A stretch of DNA of 64,000 bases, taken from assembly GCF_900141755.1 (NCBI RefSeq), contig NZ_LT670844.1, positions 930,001 through 994,000 of the forward strand, in the 5' to 3' direction. Below the pieces are notes generated by a model. The model was not told the origin of the DNA, made no database searches, and saw nothing but the letters and a program-made list of their open reading frames with translations. Source of the DNA: Bradyrhizobium lablabi (lineage in GTDB: Bacteria > Pseudomonadota > Alphaproteobacteria > Rhizobiales > Xanthobacteraceae). Shown here piece after piece: positions 44,659 to 53,375 of the stretch; the stretch's first letter is position 1; each line of letters opens with the position of its first letter. The position numbers and the translations under genes were made by a program.

Positions 44659-45945
44659 GCCGAGACGATCGCGAATTCGGCCGTAGAGCACGACGCTCCT
44701 CACGCCTACGGGCCAGAAAGCGTGAAAGCGAATTGGCTTTGGACTTGTGATGGGCATGTCGATCCCGGCCGTCTCGCCCCCGATCAACCGCCGCGCCAAT
44801 TGCGATCCCATCGCGGTCGCAAGTGCGACGCCGCGGCCGTTGCAGCCGAGATAGACTAGCGCGCCTGGTCCCGGCTCGTGGATATGCGGATAGTGATCGG
44901 CGGTCATGGCAAGCCGGCTGTTCCAGCCGTGGGTCCAGCGAACACCGCGAAGCGCCGGCCACAGCCTGCTGGCGTAGCGCATGAGATAGGCGACCGCGGA
45001 TGGATCCCTGATCCATTGCATCGGACCGCGGCCGCCCATCAAGAGGCGGTTCGACGCATCGATCCGGTAGTAGACGGTGATATGGCCGCTTTCGTACAGC
45101 ACCGACCGCGTCGGCATGATTTTTCGCGCGACATCCTCACGCAGCGGCTCGGTTGCTGTGATCGAACTGAACACCGGCACAATGGTGCGTCGCAGGCCGG
45201 GCCAGAGATCGTCGGTAAAACCGTTAGTGGCGATCAGCACCTTCTCGGCCCGCACCACCGCGCGCGGCGTCTCGATACGCCATCGTCCAGCTTCGCGCCG
45301 CAACGAGGTCGCCGGCGTCTGGCCATGAATCGCGGCGCCGGCAGCGAGAGCCGCCCGTGCAAGACCGCGGGCATAGCTCAGCGGCTGCAGATCGCCGCCG
45401 CGCCGATCCAGCATGGCGCGGACATATCGATCCGTTCCGGTTGCCTCCAGCACAGCGTTGCGGTCGAGCACGCTGACCGGCATGCCGCGCCGGATGCACT
45501 GTTTTGCGGTGTCCTCGACGGCAGCCGCGTTGGTTTCGTGATAGGCCGCGCGCAGCGTGCCGTTCTGTCGCGCTTCGCAGGCGATACCAAGACGGCGGAT
45601 GAGATCGAGCGTGAACACGGGCGTGTTGTAGGCGAACGCGATCATGCGCGGGCCGAGGTCGGCGCCGAAATTCGCCTCGATCGTGTCGGGATCGAGTTTT
45701 AGTCCCGGATTGAGCTGGCCACCATTGTTGCCCGACGCGCCCCAGCCCGGCTCCTGCGCTTCGAGGACAATTGTATCCGTGCCCTGCTCGGCGAGATGCA
45801 GCGCCGTCGAAAGTCCGGCAAATCCGCCGCCGATGATCGCGACCGATACGTTCTTGTCGGCGTCGAGCGGAGGCGTCGGAACCGGTGCGACGGCGGTGTC
45901 CGCATAAAGGCTCGGCGGTAGTGCAAAAGATTTGTGGGTTGGCAT
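44653..45945 (-). CDS. FAD-dependent oxidoreductase, PuuB-like amine oxidase
   Basis: 430 residues of the DAO family. The FAD motif is VSVAIIGGGFAGLSTALHLAEQG, followed by the family text LEAQEPGWGASGNNGGQLNPGLKLD. GWGASGxNGGQ is typical of gamma-glutamylputrescine oxidase (PuuB) and OrdL-type proteins. It would oxidise an amine or amino acid to imine with release of peroxide. It starts 18 nt after the ATP-binding gene of the amino acid importer, so uptake and oxidation are co-expressed. Confidence 0.88.
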   Translation of the reverse strand: MPTHKSFALPPSLYADTAVAPVPTPPLDADKNVSVAIIGGGFAGLSTALHLAEQGTDTIVLEAQEPGWGASGNNGGQLNPGLKLDPDTIEANFGADLGPRMIAFAYNTPVFTLDLIRRLGIACEARQNGTLRAAYHETNAAAVEDTAKQCIRRGMPVSVLDRNAVLEATGTDRYVRAMLDRRGGDLQPLSYARGLARAALAAGAAIHGQTPATSLRREAGRWRIETPRAVVRAEKVLIATNGFTDDLWPGLRRTIVPVFSSITATEPLREDVARKIMPTRSVLYESGHITVYYRIDASNRLLMGGRGPMQWIRDPSAVAYLMRYASRLWPALRGVRWTHGWNSRLAMTADHYPHIHEPGPGALVYLGCNGRGVALATAMGSQLARRLIGGETAGIDMPITSPKPIRFHAFWPVGVRSVVLYGRIRDRLGL

Positions 45946-45963
45946 CGTATGATCAAACTCGCG

Positions 45964-46695
45964 TCACAACGGATGCAGCACGCGGCGCAGGAAATCCTGC
46001 GTCCGCGGGTGCTGCGGCTGATTGAGCATGGGTTTCGCCGCGCCCTGCTCGACAATGACGCCTCCATCGATGAACAGCACCCGATCGGCAACGTCGCGGG
46101 CAAATCCCATCTCGTGCGTGACTACGACCATGGTCATGCCGTCATCGGCAAGCTTGCGCATCACCGAAAGCACGTCGCCGACCAGTTCGGGATCGAGCGC
46201 CGAGGTCGGCTCGTCGAACAGGATCGCCTTCGGCTGCATCGCCAGCGCCCGCGCAATGGCGACGCGCTGCTGCTGGCCGCCCGAAAGCTGCGCCGGATAG
46301 GCGCCGGCCTTTTCGCCAAGGCCCACTTGCGCCAACAGCGCACGGCCGCGCTCGAGTGCCTCGGCGCGCGGCTCGTTCTTCACATAGATCGGCCCTTCGA
46401 CGACGTTGTCGAGTGCGGTGCGGTGCGGAAACAGATTGAAGCGCTGGAACACCATCGATACCTGGGTCCGGATCGCGACGATCGATGGAGCCTTGCTGTC
46501 GACCCGCGCGCCTTCGACAAAAATGTCGCCGGCGTCATAGCTTTCCAGGCCGTTGATGCAGCGCAGAATGGTCGACTTGCCGGAGCCCGACGGGCCGATA
46601 ATGCAGACGACCTCGCTTTTCTCGACGGAAGCCGAAATGCCCTTGAGCACCTCGACCGCACCGAACCTCTTGTGGACGTCGCGCAGTTCGATCAT
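45964..46695 (-). CDS. Amino-acid ABC transporter ATPase (GlnQ type)
   Basis: 243 residues from ATG 46695, overlapping the permease stop by 4 nt; longer in-frame text upstream is shadow of the permease. Walker [10 protein letters not shown] lies at 34-42, the signature is [15 protein letters not shown], and Walker B is [19 protein letters not shown]. The text [12 protein letters not shown] and [19 protein letters not shown] are hallmarks of polar amino acid importers. It powers the permease upstream. Confidence 0.95.
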   Translation of the reverse strand: MIELRDVHKRFGAVEVLKGISASVEKSEVVCIIGPSGSGKSTILRCINGLESYDAGDIFVEGARVDSKAPSIVAIRTQVSMVFQRFNLFPHRTALDNVVEGPIYVKNEPRAEALERGRALLAQVGLGEKAGAYPAQLSGGQQQRVAIARALAMQPKAILFDEPTSALDPELVGDVLSVMRKLADDGMTMVVVTHEMGFARDVADRVLFIDGGVIVEQGAAKPMLNQPQHPRTQDFLRRVLHPL

Positions 46696-47345
46696 CGGCG
46701 GCCCGCCCGCTTCTCGAGGTGCCGGACCAAAAGGATGAGCGGGATGCTCATGGTGAGATACATCAGCGCGACCAGGGTGAACACGCTGGTGTTCTTGAAG
46801 GTAGATGACGCGATCAATTTCCCCTGCAGTGCAAGTTCGGCAACCGTAATGGTCGATGCCTGCGAGGAATCCTTCAACAGCATGATCATGATGTTGCCGT
46901 ACGGCGGCAGCACGATGCGGACCGCCTGCGGCAGCACCACGCGGCGCATGGTCAACCACCAGCCCATGCCGATGGTCTGCGCGGCCTCGATCTGGCCCTT
47001 GTCGATGGCCTCGATCCCGGCCCGGAAATTCTCGGCCTGATAGGCCGAATAAGCGATGCCGAGCCCGAGGATCGCCGCCTGCAGCGCGGTCAGCGTGATG
47101 CCGAAATCGGGCATCACGAAGTAAAGATAGAACAGCAGCACGATGATCGGGATGCCGCGGATCAAATTGATCAGGGCGGCGCTCAAGCCGGACAGCGCGC
47201 GCAGGCCGGAAACCCGCATCAGCGCCCATAACAATCCGAGAATGGTCGACAGGATCAACGAGCCGATGGTGACAAGGATCGTCAGCCATACGCCTTGCAG
47301 CAGGATCGGCAAGAACTCGGCCGCGTCATGCAGAAATTTCTGCAT
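46692..47345 (-). CDS. Amino-acid ABC transporter permease (HisM/GlnP type)
   Basis: 217 residues, four to five membrane helices, with the conserved segment [19 protein letters not shown] and the EAA loop [18 protein letters not shown], followed by [18 protein letters not shown]. These are family features of polar amino acid permeases. Only one permease gene is present, so it probably acts as a homodimer. It starts 17 nt after the binding-protein gene. Confidence 0.95.
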   Translation of the reverse strand: MQKFLHDAAEFLPILLQGVWLTILVTIGSLILSTILGLLWALMRVSGLRALSGLSAALINLIRGIPIIVLLFYLYFVMPDFGITLTALQAAILGLGIAYSAYQAENFRAGIEAIDKGQIEAAQTIGMGWWLTMRRVVLPQAVRIVLPPYGNIMIMLLKDSSQASTITVAELALQGKLIASSTFKNTSVFTLVALMYLTMSIPLILLVRHLEKRAGRR

Positions 47346-47362
47346 CTATACATGGGCCCTTT

Positions 47363-48130
47363 TCATGCGCCCTGGGCCTTCAGTCCCCATTTGTCGAGAA
47401 TCTTGTCGACGGTGCCGTTTCCCTTGAGCTTGACGAGCGAAGTGTTGATCTTCGCGAGCAACTCCGTATCCCCCTTGCGGACCCCGATCGCAACGGTGCC
47501 GACGATGGTCGGCTTGTAGGAATCGACGAGGCGCGCCTCCGGAAAATTGCCCTGCTTGAGATTGTAGGCAAGGATCGGATAGTCGGCGAAACCGGCCTTG
47601 AGACGGCCGGTGTTCACGTCGCGCAGAATATCGGGAATGGTGTCGTAGGCCTTGACCTCACCGAACAATCCGGTCTTTTTCAATGCGTCGACGAAAGCTG
47701 TACCGACCTGGGCGCCGATCACCTCGCCCTTCAGATCTTCCGGCGCGACGTAGGCTTTGGTGTCGGTCTTCGGCACGATCAGGCCCTCGCCGTAGGTGTA
47801 GACGGCATCCGAAAAGTCGATCACCTCCTTGCGCGCCGCGGTCGCGAACATTGCCGCGGAGATGATGTCGATCTTGTTCGACGTCAGCGACGGGATCAGC
47901 GTGGAGAACTGCATCGGCTCGATCTGCACCTGGAAGCCGGCATCCTTGCCGATCTCGGTGACGAGATCGACCATCACGCCCTGAATGCTGTTGGTCTTGG
48001 TGTCGAGGAAGGTGAAGGGCACGCCGGTAGGTGTCGAGCCCACCTTGAGCACCTGCTGCGCGGACCCGGGCGTCGCAACAGCAAGGGCGAGAACCGCGGT
48101 CGCGGCCTGAACGAGACGTTTGAAAAGCAT
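47363..48130 (-). CDS. Amino-acid ABC transporter binding protein
   Basis: 255 residues with a signal peptide (MLFKRLVQAATAVLALAVATPGSA) and SBP_bac_3 features: LKVGSTPTGVPFTFLDTKTN, IQGVMVDLVTEIGKDAGFQVQ, and the sequence DFSDAVYTYGEGLIVPKTD. A GAGAGGGT ribosome site lies before the ATG. It is the first gene of the importer-oxidase operon and is read away from the XRE-cupin gene at 48294. Confidence 0.94.
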   Translation of the reverse strand: MLFKRLVQAATAVLALAVATPGSAQQVLKVGSTPTGVPFTFLDTKTNSIQGVMVDLVTEIGKDAGFQVQIEPMQFSTLIPSLTSNKIDIISAAMFATAARKEVIDFSDAVYTYGEGLIVPKTDTKAYVAPEDLKGEVIGAQVGTAFVDALKKTGLFGEVKAYDTIPDILRDVNTGRLKAGFADYPILAYNLKQGNFPEARLVDSYKPTIVGTVAIGVRKGDTELLAKINTSLVKLKGNGTVDKILDKWGLKAQGA

Positions 48131-48214
48131 CGTACCCTCTCACACGGTTGGGCACCGGCCGGCGCATATTCTGTTTGCCACACAGCTATTGTGCGTTTCG
48201 CCGTCCAAGCCTAT

Positions 48215-48230
48215 TTTCACAATCGTGAAA
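48215..48230. promoter_or_regulatory. Inverted repeat, operator candidate
   Basis: TTTCACAATCGTGAAA is an exact 6-bp inverted repeat with a 4-nt centre, placed between the divergent importer operon and the XRE-cupin gene. It is a fitting site for that regulator; its arms do not match the TACAGCAA motif near the other XRE-cupin gene. Confidence 0.55.
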
Positions 48231-48293
48231 TTATGGTCACATTGCCGGCTAGCGTGCAAGGGATTTTCATGCACATGAAGGAAGCGGTTTGAC

Positions 48294-48911
48294 GTGAGCG
48301 GCGGCAAGCGAATGAGCAAACCGGCCAAGGCGAAGCCGGCGATGGATGTCGCGGTCGGGCAGCGGATCCGCGACTTGCGGCGTTCCCGCGCCATGTCGCT
48401 CGAGGAGGTTGCCGCCCGCACCCGTCTCTCGATCGGCTTTCTCAGCCAGATCGAGCGCGGCCTGTCCTCGCCTTCGCTGCGGGTATTGGCGACGCTCGCG
48501 GACGTGCTCGGCGTCGGCATCGCCGGATTGTTCGGCGCCAAGGAGAGCACCAAGACCGCATCCGATGCGATCGTCACCCGCGAAGCTAAACGGGCGAAAT
48601 TGAACCTGTGGCGCACCGGCATCTCCAAACAGCTGCTCAGCCCGGCCGGATCGGAAGGCCGCCTCAATCTGTTTCTCGTCCATATGGAGCCCGGCGGCAG
48701 CACCGGTGACGAGCTCTATACCCATGACGGCGAAGAAGCCGGCCTCGTGCTGTCAGGCAAAATGAAGCTCACCGTCGATGCCGAAAGCTGGATGCTCAAG
48801 CAAGGCGACAGCTTCCGTTTCTCCAGCCGCCGCCCGCACCGGTTCAGCAATCCGTCGCCCGACGTCAAGGCCGTCGTGCTTTGGGTGAATTGCGTCTCGG
48901 CGGTGTCGTGA
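48294..48911 (+). CDS. XRE-cupin regulator of the amino-acid importer operon
   Basis: 205 residues from GTG 48294 (ATG 48312 is an alternative). The XRE domain covers about 20-75 (RIRDLRRSRAMSLEEVAART, SIGFLSQIERGLSSPSL) and a cupin_2 domain about 125-195 (ELYTHDGEEAGLVLSGKMKLT, LKQGDSFRFSSRRPHRFSNP). It is a paralogue in design of the regulator at 42654, with a different recognition helix. Likely controls the divergent importer and oxidase genes. Confidence 0.9.
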   Translation: MSGGKRMSKPAKAKPAMDVAVGQRIRDLRRSRAMSLEEVAARTRLSIGFLSQIERGLSSPSLRVLATLADVLGVGIAGLFGAKESTKTASDAIVTREAKRAKLNLWRTGISKQLLSPAGSEGRLNLFLVHMEPGGSTGDELYTHDGEEAGLVLSGKMKLTVDAESWMLKQGDSFRFSSRRPHRFSNPSPDVKAVVLWVNCVSAVS

Positions 48912-48922
48912 GCAACTAACAG

Positions 48923-49025
48923 TCGTCATACCCCGCGAAAGCGGGGTATCCAGTACGCCGCAGCCTTTCGATTCTATCACTGACGCCTCTGGAATACTGG
49001 ATCACCCGCTTTCGCGGGTGATGAC
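48923..49025. repeat. Pair of inverted REP-like elements
   Basis: The left arm GTCATACCCCGCGAAAGCGG, continuing GGTATCCAGTA, reappears in inverse on the right as ACTGGATCACCCGCTTTCGC then GGGTGATGAC. Each arm also folds on itself (CCCCGC with GCGGGG; CCCGC with GCGGG). The spacing is about 40 nt. It has the design of a bacterial interspersed mosaic element and lies just after the XRE-cupin gene, where it may end transcription. Confidence 0.8.
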
Positions 49026-49062
49026 AACTGAGAATGCGGCACGTTCGTTGTGAAATCCGTTG

Positions 49063-49215
49063 TTGCGAGCCAACGGGTCGCGCGAATGGGCGTCCGATAA
49101 CAGGCTCCGCGAAGCAATCCAGCTTTTGCGCGGCGAAGTAGAAAGCTGGATTGCTTCGTCGCTTCCGCCTTCGCTCGTTGAGCTTCGGCGGACAAGTCGC
49201 TCCTCGCAATGACGT
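49063..49215. repeat. Long palindromic interspersed repeat
   Basis: Contains GCGAAGCAATCCAGCTTTT and its inverse AAAGCTGGATTGCTTCG, flanked by TTGCGAGCCAACGGGTCGCG at one end and CTCCTCGCAATGACG at the other. I recognise this TTGCGAGG...GCAATCCAG type of repeat from Bradyrhizobium and Rhodopseudomonas intergenic regions. The two ends (TTGCGAG and CTCGCAA) are also inverses. Confidence 0.75.
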
Positions 49216-49258
49216 CAAAACACACCTTCGCGTTCCCGCGGCGCGATGCGCCCGGGTC

Positions 49259-49620
49259 GTGCATGAACCGTTGGCCCTCTCAAATCAGAGGGCGCAGGGA
49301 ATGCCGGGCGCCCGATGCGCCCGATAGCCGCGTGTGCAATGATAGTGGTAGAACGCACACGCGTTAGTCAGGTCACACCGGTTTCACCCAGCATTCCCCG
49401 CGCAATGGTTTACGGTTTATTTCGTGCTCTCCCCGGCGACCGGGCTTTCTTGCCACCGTCGCTAAGCGGATTGCTCCGCCAAACTTGACGCCAGCGTCGG
49501 GGCGTCAGGACCACACGTCTTCGCCGTCCGCCTCATACGCCGTTCGTCAAGAGCGCATCCGCGTCCACCGCATCCTGTCCCGCGTCCGTGACGATCTCGA
49601 GCCGCCCCTCTGTGGGACAG
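49259..49620. repeat. Gene-free stretch with a probable interspersed repeat
   Basis: About 360 nt without a credible gene. It contains the hairpin GCCCTCTCAAATCAGAGGGC and short GC-rich palindromes (GGGCGCCCGATGCGCCC). I recall the text from TTGGCCCTCTCAAATCAGAG onward as a repeated sequence in Bradyrhizobium-like genomes, but only one copy is in this window. After it, to 49783, I see only short low-complexity sequence. Confidence 0.45.
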
Positions 49621-49796
49621 GACGGTAGGGGATATAGGAGTGATTTGGGTCAGGCGGCAAGTGAAAAATTCGGAAATTCAGAAATTTTTCTGTAAAGGGG
49701 ACTGGGCATCGGACGATCGGAGAGCAAACTGATTTGCCCGTCGGGTCACCCTCATTCATGGTCCTGCGAGAGGCGCGTACTCATTAGGGTCAGGAC

Positions 49797-49994
49797 TCAT
49801 TGACCGAGCCAAAAGATAACAGTTGCCGCGATGCAGATAGCGCTGAAGAATGTGTGGGCGCAGCGGTCGTGGCGCATTGAGATACGCCGCCGGTCTTTTA
49901 GCTTTGCGAACATGTTCTCGACCTTGTGGCGCTGTCGATACAAAGTCTTGCAGTATGTTGCGGGCAACCGGCGCCTGGCTCGCGGTGGAATGCA
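49797..49994 (-). pseudogene. IS5-family transposase, C-terminal fragment
   Basis: Read by hand on the minus strand: the frame from about 49994 to the TGA at 49799-49797 gives CIPPRARRRLP, then LYRQRHKVENMFAKLKDRRR, then RHDRCAHTFFSAICIAATVI. The text Y-x2-R-x3-E-x6-K is the exact C-terminal signature of IS4/IS5 DDE transposases, with its catalytic Glu. About 65 residues remain of a protein of normally 250 or more; no start or catalytic Asp region is left. The frame stays open a little upstream but no longer looks like transposase. Confidence 0.85.
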
Positions 49995-50111
49995 TGGCGA
50001 GCTATGCGGACAAACCGGACGCGGAACGGGATCGTCTTCAATCTCGGTGAGTTTGCCTTGACAGCTTGCCAGCCCCGCAGCCGATGATTTTCGCCAAGGA
50101 GGAGCCTCACG

Positions 50112-50765
50112 ATGACCATCACCATTACCGCCTTTGAACGGTCACCCGATGGCGGCAAGGGACTGGCGCGTGATACGCGCGTTCGCTGGGCGCTTGAAGA
50201 AGTGGGCCAACCCTACGAGGTTCGTCTTGTTTCGTTCCATGCGATGAAGGAACCCGCGCATCAGGCGCTTCATCCTTTCGGCCAGATTCCGACTTATGAG
50301 GAAGGCGATCTCGCACTGTTCGAGACAGGGGCGATCGTGCTCCATATCGCCGAGCGCCATGCGGGCTTGCTGCCGGGCGATGCCAATGCCCGGGCGCGCG
50401 CGATCACATGGATGTTTGCCGCGCTCAACACGGTGGAGCCGCCGATCCTTGAACGCGAAACCGCCAGGCTCCTGGAGGGCGACAAGACCTGGTATGGGGA
50501 GCGCCTGCCTCTGGTCGAGGATCGCGTCCGCGACCGGCTGGCCAAACTTTCCGGTCGCCTGGGCGATGCGGACTGGCTCGATGGTGCGTTCAGCGCGGGC
50601 GACTTGATGATGGTGTCGGTGCTGCTCAGGTTGAAATCATCGGGCATTCTGGACGAATATCCGAACCTGGCCGCTTATGTCGCCCGCGGCGAAGCGCGGC
50701 CCGCCTACAAGCGGGCTTTCGACGCTCAATTGGCGGTTTACACCGGCAAGCCACCGACCGGCTGA
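50112..50765 (+). CDS. Glutathione S-transferase family protein
   Basis: 217 residues with AAGGAGGAG about 9 nt before the ATG. The thioredoxin-like N-domain (1-80) has DTRVRWALEEVGQPYEVRLV, NPFGQIPT-like HPFGQIPTYEEGD and the glutathione-binding FETGAIVLHIAERH; the helical C-domain (90-205) ends with AYVARGEARPAYKRAFDAQ. Family members conjugate or reduce small electrophiles. It is a complete gene between IS5-like inverted ends and transposase debris, which suggests arrival by transposition or recombination. The exact substrate is unknown. Confidence 0.92.
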   Translation: MTITITAFERSPDGGKGLARDTRVRWALEEVGQPYEVRLVSFHAMKEPAHQALHPFGQIPTYEEGDLALFETGAIVLHIAERHAGLLPGDANARARAITWMFAALNTVEPPILERETARLLEGDKTWYGERLPLVEDRVRDRLAKLSGRLGDADWLDGAFSAGDLMMVSVLLRLKSSGILDEYPNLAAYVARGEARPAYKRAFDAQLAVYTGKPPTG

Positions 50766-50901
50766 TTGAGGTCCATCCTGGGCTCGAAGTCGTTATCCTA
50801 GTTTTTCGTTCAGTTTATGGGTCCTGACTCTAGTTTCGTCGGCGCAAAGCCCGTCATGCGACACATTTCGGACTCAACGCGGGCATGGACGCAGTTTTTC
50901 G

Positions 50902-52596
50902 TCACCGCGCTGATGGAAGCTCGGTTGGCTTGGCGATCGCTACCACCTCATTCCTGGCGTGCTGATTGGCGGATAACCCGCCCGCGGCGTCGAGCACGGG
51001 ATAAGCGACAGAACAGATGTGCGAGTGAATCCGCCTGAGATCACGCAGCACATCGAGATGCAGCGATGTGGTCTCGATGGTCTCAGGGCGGCCCTCGCGC
51101 AAGCGGTCCAGATGTTTTTCGGTAGCGGCAAGCTCGGTATTGCGCAGCAGCGCCTTCTCCGCGAGGAGCTTGCGGGCTTCATTGACGTCGCCCGACATGA
51201 AGACGCCGAACGCGATCCGAAGCGAGTCCATGGTTCGCTTGTGGAATGCCGACAGTTCTTCTGCGCCTTCGGCGGAAAACTGGAATCGGCGCTTGATCTT
51301 CTTTGTCGCCAACTCGCTCAAATTCTTGTCGATGATATCGCCGATATGCTCAAGATTGATGGCGAAGGAGATGATCTCCATCGCCCGCTGCCCCTCGCGC
51401 TCGTCGAGACTGCCGCGTGTCAGCTTGGTGACATAGAGCTTGATCGCCTCATCGAGACCATCGACGCTGTTGTCCATCCTGGACACCTGATCGACCAATG
51501 CGCGATCGTTGGTCATGATCGCGGCCATCACCTTGCGCAGCATGACCTCGACGTGGTCGCCCATGCGCAGCGTTTCGCGCGCGGCATCCGCCAGCGCGAG
51601 CGACGGGGTCGCCAGCGCGCTGTCGTCGAGATAGCGCGGCCGCGACGGGTCGGCTTCCTGAACCCGATTTGGAAGCAGCTTTTCCAAGAGCCGCGCCATG
51701 CCGTCGAGCAGGCCGATGAATATGATCGCCGTCGCGACGTTGAATGCGATGTGAAATTCGGCGGTCAGCTTCGCGAGGTCGGGTTGCCACGCCTGCAATG
51801 TCTCGGCGATCGGGCGCAGGAATGGCGCGACCAGGAGCACGCCGACCAGCCGATTGATGAGATTGCCGAGCGGGAGGCGATAGCTCGCAGGGTTGTCGCG
51901 GCGGGCGCCCTCGAAGACAGGGTTGATGGCGCTGCCGAGATTGGCGCCGAGCACCAGCGCCAGCGCCGCAAAAGGCGAGATGAAGTGCGCATAGGCCAGC
52001 GACATGATCAGCAATACGGAGGCGACGCTTGAATGCACGATCCAGGTGATGACCGCGCCGATCACGATGCACAGAACAGGATCGCTGGTGATGGCGTTCA
52101 TGAAGACGCGCACGCCGGGAGCGTTCTCCGCGGGCGCCAGCGTATCCAGAAGGATATGCAGCGCCAGCAGCATCAGCCCGAGACCGATCGAGACGCGGCC
52201 GACGTCCTTGATGCGCGAGCGCGCTCCGCTACGAAATGCGACCAGCCCGAGAATGAAGAGAACCGGCGCGACGGCTGCGATATTAAACGACAGGATCTGG
52301 ACAATCAGCGTGGTCCCGACGTTCGCGCCGAGCATGATCGCGAGTGCCGGAACAAGGCTCACCAGGCCTTCCGCCGTGAACGAGCTGGTGATCAGAGCCG
52401 TCGCGGTGCTGCTCTGCAAGAGCGCGGTGAGACCAATTCCCGCCGCGAATGCAGCGAAGCGATTTCTTAAAGCCTGGCCAAGAAGCCTGCGCAGATCGGG
52501 GCCGAACGCGCGCAGGATTCCGCTGTGGACCATATGCAGGCCCCACAGCAGCAATGCCACGCCACCCATCAGGTCGAGAAGGACCAAACTTCCCAT
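50902..52596 (-). CDS. Na+/phosphate cotransporter family protein with PhoU-like tail
   Basis: 564 residues. The membrane part (1-310) carries two inverted Na/Pi repeats with the QSS-type motifs GLTALLQSSTATALITSSF and ITWIVHSSVASVLLIMS. About residues 340-540 are helical and PhoU-like (NSVDGLDEAIKLYVTKL, MEIISFAINLEHIGDIID). Proteins of this kind (NptA/YjbB type) move phosphate with sodium or export it. The gene stands alone on minus; with the three secreted phosphatases it hints at a focus on phosphate supply. Confidence 0.92.
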   Translation of the reverse strand: MGSLVLLDLMGGVALLLWGLHMVHSGILRAFGPDLRRLLGQALRNRFAAFAAGIGLTALLQSSTATALITSSFTAEGLVSLVPALAIMLGANVGTTLIVQILSFNIAAVAPVLFILGLVAFRSGARSRIKDVGRVSIGLGLMLLALHILLDTLAPAENAPGVRVFMNAITSDPVLCIVIGAVITWIVHSSVASVLLIMSLAYAHFISPFAALALVLGANLGSAINPVFEGARRDNPASYRLPLGNLINRLVGVLLVAPFLRPIAETLQAWQPDLAKLTAEFHIAFNVATAIIFIGLLDGMARLLEKLLPNRVQEADPSRPRYLDDSALATPSLALADAARETLRMGDHVEVMLRKVMAAIMTNDRALVDQVSRMDNSVDGLDEAIKLYVTKLTRGSLDEREGQRAMEIISFAINLEHIGDIIDKNLSELATKKIKRRFQFSAEGAEELSAFHKRTMDSLRIAFGVFMSGDVNEARKLLAEKALLRNTELAATEKHLDRLREGRPETIETTSLHLDVLRDLRRIHSHICSVAYPVLDAAGGLSANQHARNEVVAIAKPTELPSAR

Positions 52597-52725
52597 GACT
52601 GTTCGCTTCGAAATTGGAGTCGAACGGTCAGGCTATCAGCAAAGGAGACAGGATCAATCCCATATTGCAGCGGGTAGCCACTGCGAGCGGCCGCCAGATT
52701 CCCTTGTATCGGCGAATGGGGGCCA

Positions 52726-52830
52726 CTAGAGCATGATGACTTTTCTTCGAATCGTCATCCCGCTCTATCTTTCTGTTTGAGCATGATCTTTTCGGAAAGC
52801 CGGTACCCACTTTTCCGGATCATGCTCTAG
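52726..52830. repeat. Palindromic MITE-like repeat, copy 1
   Basis: A 105-nt unit with inverted ends CTAGAGCATGAT and ATCATGCTCTAG. Its interior (CTTTTCTTCGAATCGTCATC, GAGCATGATCTTTTCGGAAA) recurs nearly unchanged at 54387-54492. It overlaps the last codon of the NUDIX gene, whose TAG stop comes from the repeat end. Confidence 0.9.
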
Positions 52831-53234
52831 CCCCGCTTAGGGAACAGTTTGTCGCGGATGTAACGAGAGGTAGGTGTTAACCGGATGCCCCGTGGTTTGC
52901 GCCACGTCGCCTTATCTATTTCCTTCTTGTCACCGATCGCGAGGCGACCGAAGGCTTTATTGGCGATGAAAATAGCATCGCTCATTTTCCGCCCTGATCT
53001 GGGATTCTTGGCCTTGACCTCTCTCCAGAGCTTCAAGCGGCCCAGCCTGAGCTTTGGAAGCTCCTCCCGGATTTCCCTGCGAAGGCAATCTTTTTCCGTT
53101 TCCCGCCCACGCCTGCGACCCCCCGGGAACATCCATAACCGGTCGCGCCTTCTTCTCACCAACAAGACCCGCCCGCGCTTTGCCGCAACGAGTTTTGATG
53201 ACTTCGCCATTACTGTTAAGCACCGCCCAAACAT
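52827..53234 (-). CDS. NUDIX hydrolase with altered Nudix box; stop codon within a repeat
   Basis: 135 residues from ATG 53234 (ATG 53210 is possible). The Nudix box is GRRRGRETEKDCLRREIREE followed by LPKL: the catalytic REUxEE core is present but the Gly near its end is Pro. Such enzymes cleave nucleoside diphosphates linked to another group. The TAG stop at 52829-52827 belongs to the end of the palindromic repeat, so the C-terminus may have been changed by its insertion. The length still fits a small NUDIX protein. Confidence 0.82.
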   Translation of the reverse strand: MFGRCLTVMAKSSKLVAAKRGRVLLVRRRRDRLWMFPGGRRRGRETEKDCLRREIREELPKLRLGRLKLWREVKAKNPRSGRKMSDAIFIANKAFGRLAIGDKKEIDKATWRKPRGIRLTPTSRYIRDKLFPKRG

Positions 53235-53375
53235 CGAATCATTTGCACGATTTTATAGCGATCGGTCCTCGACGCAATTGCAGGCGCTACCTAACGGGCG
53301 GATGCTTGCCGACGGATGGAATGCGGACGTCCTGCGCGAGGTGCCGACTTACGCTCCGGGTCATTGGCTGGGCAG

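Larger units (their letters stand above)
49784..50833. mobile_element. IS5-like ends bracketing a GST gene
   Basis: The left end TTAGGGTCAGGACTCATTGA (49784-49803) and the complement of the right end, CTAGAGTCAGGACCCATAAA (50833-50814), agree at 15 of 20 positions and point at each other, as the inverted ends of one insertion sequence do. Inside are the C-terminal remains of an IS5-type transposase at the left and a complete glutathione S-transferase gene. Either the gene replaced most of the transposase, or two IS remnants lie by chance on both sides. The element is dead as far as its own transposase goes. Confidence 0.6.

Noticed and set aside
45964..47289. Single 441-residue ATPase frame
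   Set aside because: Only the part from ATG 46695 is ABC ATPase; the upstream portion is an out-of-frame shadow of the permease gene.
48912..49783. CRISPR array in the repeat-rich region
   Set aside because: The repeats are of different kinds, inverted and unevenly spaced; there is no regular repeat-spacer pattern and no cas gene.
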